8,491 nt of DNA from Tannerella sp. (GTDB lineage Bacteria > Bacteroidota > Bacteroidia > Bacteroidales > Tannerellaceae). Positions 5,214 through 8,491 of the stretch are shown in pieces. The DNA is taken from assembly GCA_031289515.1 (NCBI GenBank), contig JAITPH010000086.1, positions 1 to 8,491 of the forward strand, written 5' to 3'. The notes beneath the pieces are model-generated. The model saw nothing but the letters and a program-made list of their open reading frames with translations, had not been told where the DNA came from and did no database searches. The number at the start of each line of letters is the position of its first letter. Position 1 is the stretch's first letter. The position numbers and the translations under genes were made by a program.

Positions 5214-6464
5214 GACTCCTATCAGGCGGTCGTATCTTGCACCCATCGGGCGGTAGTAGACGGCGACGGTATATTCGTTTTCGGTCTCCGAGAAGTTGCC
5301 TTCCGTCCTGTCGAAAGTGATTTTTGTATCTCCGTTTTCCACGAAGGCATACATGTAGTTATACAGTCCCTGTTTGAGCATTACGGCTTTTTCGTAAGCG
5401 CCGTTTTCGGCGTTATATTCCATGAGACTTTTTTCGTCGATTATGTTATTAAACATATCGCCGAAGAGGTAAACGTTGCCGTCGTCCATAAATTCCGATG
5501 CAAGCGAGAAATGCACGATGTAATAATCGGCTTCGGTGGCGGGATTTTTGCAACTGCTGCATCCGACGAAGAAACGCCCATTCTGGTCCTGGTCGTACAG
5601 ATACGGTTTCCTGTCACGTTTTTTGTCCTGTATCAAAGTCACGTTATAGTACGGATTATAGAAGGCGATGCTTTCGACGCCCATTCCGTTGTAGCGATGC
5701 GTCAGAAACTCGATGCGGCGATATTCGTTGCCTGCGTCGAAAATCAGATTGCCGTTATGCTGGTATACAATTTGCTTGCCTCTTATTATCAACGGCTTAA
5801 TGCCATAGCGAACATCATTGCGGTTATTGTTTTGATAGACAAGCGTTTTGAGGTCGGTATGCGGAAAAGCTATGTTTACATTTTGTTGTATGACAGAGAA
5901 CTCCACCTGTTGACTGCCCATGTTGAAATCGATATCGGTATTGGTTTTTACCGACGCTTCTATTTCGACTAACGGCTCTACGACGGAGAAGCAAGCGGTA
6001 AAAATTATATTGTCCGGCGCATATTCTTCAAAAACCTGCACGGCGTAATTCCCCGAAACGAGAAACCGGACGTTTTCGTTTGGCAGCGTCAGGATATGGT
6101 TTGTGTACCGGGCGGTGGTATTGAACGAATTAGCGATGTCTTCGACGGCTTCGTTCTGAAATCCGCGCATGTATTCTAAAGAAATAAGTTCGGACTTCGT
6201 CCAGTCGGCGTTGCAATGAATGACCGAATAAGCAAAGCGCTCGCTTGTACGGTGCATTGCGTCGAAGGCGATTTCTATCTTCTCATCGCTGTCAAGTTCC
6301 ATGAAAGGAGAAGAAATCATTTCGCCGCCGAGCCTTATTTCCAGACTTTTGACGTCGTCGCGCATTATCTCCGTGCGGAAAGCAGACTGTTGTCCTCCGG
6401 CATGAAAGCCCGCCAATAAAAATACCGGAACAATATTTCGTATATATCTGATGTATGCGTACAT
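5187..6464 (-). CDS. DUF5103 / type IX secretion system plug-like protein
   Basis: This complete protein of 425 residues has an N-terminal hydrophobic signal peptide (about 1-25, I-V-P-V-F-L-L-A-G-F) and is predicted to be exported to the envelope. The body matches DUF5103 along its length: H-C-N-A-D-W at 83-88, M-R-G-F-Q-N with E-D-I-A-N-S-F-N-T-T downstream (99-117), A-C-F-S-V-V-E-P-L, a G-N-E-Y-R-R-I-E-F segment, a Y-L-Y-D-Q-D-Q-N-G segment, and the C-terminal T-E-G-N-F-S-E-T-E-N-E-Y and Y-Y-R-P-M-G. In Flavobacterium the homologous Plug protein seals the outer-membrane translocon SprA of the type IX secretion system. DUF5103 genes are widespread in Bacteroidota, so a complete T9SS cannot be concluded from this gene alone. 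One oddity is a C302-S-S-C305 pair in a loop-like segment. It converges on the methylase homologue with overlapping stop codons and is divergent from nqrA across 237 nt. A -7 box lies about 35 nt upstream of the start. Confidence 0.88.
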   Translation of the reverse strand: MYAYIRYIRNIVPVFLLAGFHAGGQQSAFRTEIMRDDVKSLEIRLGGEMISSPFMELDSDEKIEIAFDAMHRTSERFAYSVIHCNADWTKSELISLEYMRGFQNEAVEDIANSFNTTARYTNHILTLPNENVRFLVSGNYAVQVFEEYAPDNIIFTACFSVVEPLVEIEASVKTNTDIDFNMGSQQVEFSVIQQNVNIAFPHTDLKTLVYQNNNRNDVRYGIKPLIIRGKQIVYQHNGNLIFDAGNEYRRIEFLTHRYNGMGVESIAFYNPYYNVTLIQDKKRDRKPYLYDQDQNGRFFVGCSSCKNPATEADYYIVHFSLASEFMDDGNVYLFGDMFNNIIDEKSLMEYNAENGAYEKAVMLKQGLYNYMYAFVENGDTKITFDRTEGNFSETENEYTVAVYYRPMGARYDRLIGVKNIGGNRY

Positions 6465-6498
6465 AAATAGTAAGTTTAAACCCTTTTCGTATATGCGG

Positions 6499-6532
6499 CA
6501 AAGGTATGGATATTTTCCGAATTACGGTAAAA
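6499..6532 (-). promoter_or_regulatory. Promoter for the DUF5103 gene (-33 TTTTAC, -7 TACCTTTG)
   Basis: On the minus strand TACCTTTG (6506 to 6499) matches TAnnTTTG. TTTTAC (6532 to 6527) lies 20 nt upstream in the position of the -33 element. Transcription would start near 6492, giving a leader of about 28 nt before the ATG at 6464. Position, spacing and orientation all fit, making this one of the two best promoter calls in the window. Confidence 0.6.
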
Positions 6533-6602
6533 TGTTGAAGATTTTCTTAATATTCTGTTGTTATGCAGTTTAAAGGGCTTGAAATTATATGCGTTTACGA
6601 TA

Positions 6603-6620
6603 TAAAGAATTTTTTCTTTA
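6603..6620. repeat. AT-rich inverted repeat between the divergent DUF5103 and nqrA promoters
   Basis: TAAAGAA (6603-6609) and TTCTTTA (6614-6620) form a perfect 7-bp dyad around four T. It sits about 40 bp upstream of the nqrA -7 box. A second short dyad overlaps it (TTATAT 6585-6590 with ATATAA 6600-6605). Either could be an operator, but in such AT-rich DNA short dyads are common by chance. Confidence 0.3.
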
Positions 6621-6635
6621 ATAATTTCGGGATTT

Positions 6636-6667
6636 TTTACGACAAAAGAAAAAAATGTGTACTTTTG
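6636..6667 (+). promoter_or_regulatory. Promoter for the nqr operon (-33 TTTAC, -7 TACTTTTG)
   Basis: TACTTTTG (6660-6667) matches TAnnTTTG, and TTTAC (6636-6640) lies 19 nt upstream as a -33-like element, similar to the one before the DUF5103 gene. Transcription would start near 6674, leaving a leader of about 28 nt before the ATG at 6702. This placement excludes the upstream in-frame ATG at 6657 as the start of nqrA, since it would precede the promoter's own -7 box. Confidence 0.6.
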
Positions 6668-6701
6668 CGGTGCATTTTCAAAAACGGAAATTTGTAAAGA
6701 C

Positions 6702-8054
6702 ATGGCAGATGTGATTAAAATCAAAAAAGGATTAGACATAAACCTGAAAGGGAAAGCTCCGAAAGAGTTTATAAATGTCTGTAAATCCGAAAATTATGCA
6801 ATCGTTCCGGATGACTATACCGGCATAACGCCGAAGGCGCTTGTCAGAGCGGGCGATAGGGTCAAAGCCGGTACGCCGCTAATGATGGATAAAGCAAACC
6901 CGGAAATAAAGTTCGTTTCGCCGGTTAGCGGCGAAGTAACGGACGTTAATCGCGGCGAGAAGCGTAAGATATTGAGTATTACGGTCAAACCTGACGTTCA
7001 AATCGAATATGAGCAGTTCGACACAAAAGACTGGGCTACTTTCGATGCCGCCGGAATAAAGGACGTATTGCTCAAGGCGGGGATGTGGGCGTTTATCAGG
7101 CAACGCCCTTACGACCGTATAGCGAAACCGTCGGATACGCCGCGCGATATTTTTGTGACGGCATATAATTCGGCTCCGTTAGCTCCCGATTTCGACTTTA
7201 TTGTCGAAGGCGAAGAAGAAGCCTTGAAAGCAGGTCTTAAAGCATTATCGAAGCTGACGGCAGGCAATGTTTATCTTGGCGTCAAGGGCGGCTCTGCGTT
7301 GAAAGATATTGCCGAAGCCGAAGCGATTGAGCTTTATGGTCCGCATCCAGCGGGCAATGTCGGGGTGTTGATAAACAGGATTAAACCGGTAAACAAGGGC
7401 GATGTCGTATGGACGCTGACGGCTGCAGACGTGTTGTATATCGGGCGACTGCTGCTGAGCGGCAAGGCCGATTTCACAAGGATTGTCGGACTGACAGGCT
7501 CGGAACTGAGCGAGACAGGTTATGCAAAAGTTATTGCAGGCTGTACGATTGAGAGCCTCGTTAGCGGAAAAATCTCCGACGCCGGCAATCATACGCGAAT
7601 AGTCAGCGGCAACGTTTTGACCGGCAAAAAAGTAGGCCGGGGCGATTATCTCGGCGCTTACGACAATCAGATAACAGTCATACCCGAAGGCGACGACGTA
7701 GACGAATTTGTCGGCTGGGCAACTCCCGGATTCGGCAAATACAGCGTCAGTCGCATGTATTTCAGCTGGCTTTTCGGGAAAAAGAAGGAATATGTGCTGG
7801 ACGCCCGCATACGTGGCGGAAAGCGTGCAATTATAATGTCGAACGAATACGACAAGGTGTTCCCGATGGACATCTTGCCCGAATATCTTCTGAAAGCCAT
7901 TATCACATTCGATATAGACAAGATGGAGAATCTCGGCATTTACGAGGTTGCGCCCGAAGACTTTGCCTTGTGCGAGTTTGTAGATACGTCGAAGATTGAG
8001 ATACAGAAAATCGTGCGTAACGGGCTTGACCTGCTATACAAGGAAATGAATTAA
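6702..8054 (+). CDS. nqrA: Na+-translocating NADH:quinone reductase subunit A
   Basis: The protein has 450 residues from M-A-D-V-I-K-I-K-K-G-L, close to the roughly 446 of Vibrio NqrA. NqrA is the peripheral cytoplasmic subunit of the six-subunit Na+-NQR, which oxidises NADH, reduces quinone and exports Na+; NqrA has been implicated in quinone binding. Family features seen here include the N-terminal K-K-G-L-D-I-N-L-K-G, a biotinyl/lipoyl-like segment (T-P-L-M-M-D-K, then S-P-V-S-G-E-V), W-A-F-I-R-Q-R-P-Y-D, the G-P-H-P-A-G-N-V-G segment, and the C-terminal F-P-M-D-I-L-P-E-Y-L-L-K. The in-frame ATG at 6657 is rejected because it adds 15 residues with no family counterpart and lies upstream of the promoter -7 box. 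The stop is 22 nt before the probable nqrB start, so the genes form an operon. No strong Shine-Dalgarno is present. Confidence 0.95.
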   Translation: MADVIKIKKGLDINLKGKAPKEFINVCKSENYAIVPDDYTGITPKALVRAGDRVKAGTPLMMDKANPEIKFVSPVSGEVTDVNRGEKRKILSITVKPDVQIEYEQFDTKDWATFDAAGIKDVLLKAGMWAFIRQRPYDRIAKPSDTPRDIFVTAYNSAPLAPDFDFIVEGEEEALKAGLKALSKLTAGNVYLGVKGGSALKDIAEAEAIELYGPHPAGNVGVLINRIKPVNKGDVVWTLTAADVLYIGRLLLSGKADFTRIVGLTGSELSETGYAKVIAGCTIESLVSGKISDAGNHTRIVSGNVLTGKKVGRGDYLGAYDNQITVIPEGDDVDEFVGWATPGFGKYSVSRMYFSWLFGKKKEYVLDARIRGGKRAIIMSNEYDKVFPMDILPEYLLKAIITFDIDKMENLGIYEVAPEDFALCEFVDTSKIEIQKIVRNGLDLLYKEMN

Positions 8055-8076
8055 TAAACAATTAATACTTATAATA

Positions 8077-8491
8077 TTGAAAGCGTTAAGGAATTATCTA
8101 AACAAGATTAAGCCTAAATTTGAGAAGGGCGGAAAGCTGTCGATGTTCCAATCGGTTTTTGAGGGATTCGAATCGTTCCTGTTTATCTCGAACGAAACCT
8201 CGAAATCGGGGGTGCATATACACGACAGCATTGATTCGAAACGTACAATGTCGGTAGTTATCGTAGCATTAATGCCTGCCTTGCTGTTTGGAATGTATAA
8301 CACAGGTTATCAGCACAATCTGGCGACAGGCATCAATCCGGATTTCTGGATGACGTTTGTTTACGGTTTTCTGGCGGTATTGCCTAAAATCGTAGTTTCG
8401 TATGTAGTAGGATTGGGAATAGAGTTTATCGTAGCCCAAATGAAGAAAGAGGAGATACAGGAAGGTTTTCTTGTGTCTGGTATGCTTATCC
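8077..8491 (+). CDS. nqrB: Na+-translocating NADH:quinone reductase subunit B, 5' part, TTG start
   Basis: The reading frame from 8077 gives L-K-A-L-R-N-Y-L-N-K-I-K-P-K-F and runs off the right edge after 138 codons. It matches Bacteroidales NqrB, whose N-terminus is usually M-K-A-L-R-N-Y-L. Also visible are S-I-D-S-K-R-T-M, the first transmembrane segment (V-V-I-V-A-L-M-P-A-L-L-F-G-M-Y-N) and a second one around F-L-A-V-L-P-K-I-V-V-S-Y-V-V-G, then E-I-Q-E-G-F-L-V-S-G, also conserved in Vibrio. NqrB is an integral membrane subunit carrying covalent FMN; the attachment motif would lie beyond the edge. No ATG or GTG exists between the upstream in-frame stop (8047-8049) and the conserved region. 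The first in-frame ATG is codon 23, inside conserved sequence, so TTG at 8077 is the probable start. The leader is AT-rich with no Shine-Dalgarno. Confidence 0.92.
   Translation, partial: MKALRNYLNKIKPKFEKGGKLSMFQSVFEGFESFLFISNETSKSGVHIHDSIDSKRTMSVVIVALMPALLFGMYNTGYQHNLATGINPDFWMTFVYGFLAVLPKIVVSYVVGLGIEFIVAQMKKEEIQEGFLVSGMLI

Noticed and set aside
5511..5972. Plus-strand open frame of 153 codons
   Set aside because: It lies entirely opposite the DUF5103 coding sequence, which matches its family along its full length; no promoter or start signal of its own was seen.
6657..6701. In-frame ATG upstream of nqrA that would add 15 residues
   Set aside because: The ATG precedes the -7 box at 6660-6667, and the added residues have no counterpart in NqrA proteins; M-A-D-V at 6702 is the family start.
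8094..8303. Minus-strand open frame of 69 codons near the right edge
   Set aside because: It is antisense to well-matched NqrB coding sequence.

Overview
The window looks like a chromosomal segment of a Bacteroidota bacterium, most likely class Bacteroidia (Bacteroidales-like). Three things point there: a DUF5103 / type IX secretion plug-type protein, nqrA-nqrB sequences that read like Bacteroidales versions, and start regions with TAnnTTTG-type -7 boxes and almost no Shine-Dalgarno sequences. Genus cannot be named from this sequence. No tRNA, rRNA, CRISPR, IS element or phage gene was seen.

Layout. (1) Positions 1-2347, minus strand: a two-gene redox operon. A Tat-exported DUF362 protein (2347 to 1406) is followed after 27 nt by a large membrane polyferredoxin (1378 to beyond the left edge). 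The polyferredoxin looks like a NapH-type four-helix membrane module joined to a NapG-type ferredoxin module, with a twin-arginine motif and hydrophobic stretch between them. (2) Positions 2348-2574: an intergenic region with back-to-back promoter-like boxes. (3) Positions 2575-5190, plus strand: an 871-residue Eco57I-family (type IIG-like) DNA adenine methyltransferase homologue. It keeps the SAM-binding motif and the TaqI-C-like target recognition domain. The catalytic NPPY motif is replaced by MLPD, and there is no nuclease half. (4) Positions 5187-6464, minus strand: a complete DUF5103 / T9SS plug-like protein. It is convergent with the methylase homologue; their stop codons overlap inside the loop of a hairpin that probably terminates transcription. 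(5) Positions 6465-6701: an intergenic region with divergent promoters. (6) Positions 6702-8491, plus strand: nqrA and the beginning of nqrB, the first genes of the Na+-translocating NADH:quinone reductase operon; nqrB appears to start with TTG.

How it fits together. Two of the loci are respiratory or redox: Nqr couples NADH oxidation to Na+ export, and the DUF362/polyferredoxin pair probably moves electrons across or along the cytoplasmic membrane to an unknown partner. The DUF5103 protein belongs to the cell envelope. The methylase homologue is the outlier: a solitary restriction-modification relative among core genes, with a long intact reading frame but no methylation active site. It and the internal-Tat polyferredoxin are the two items most worth following up.
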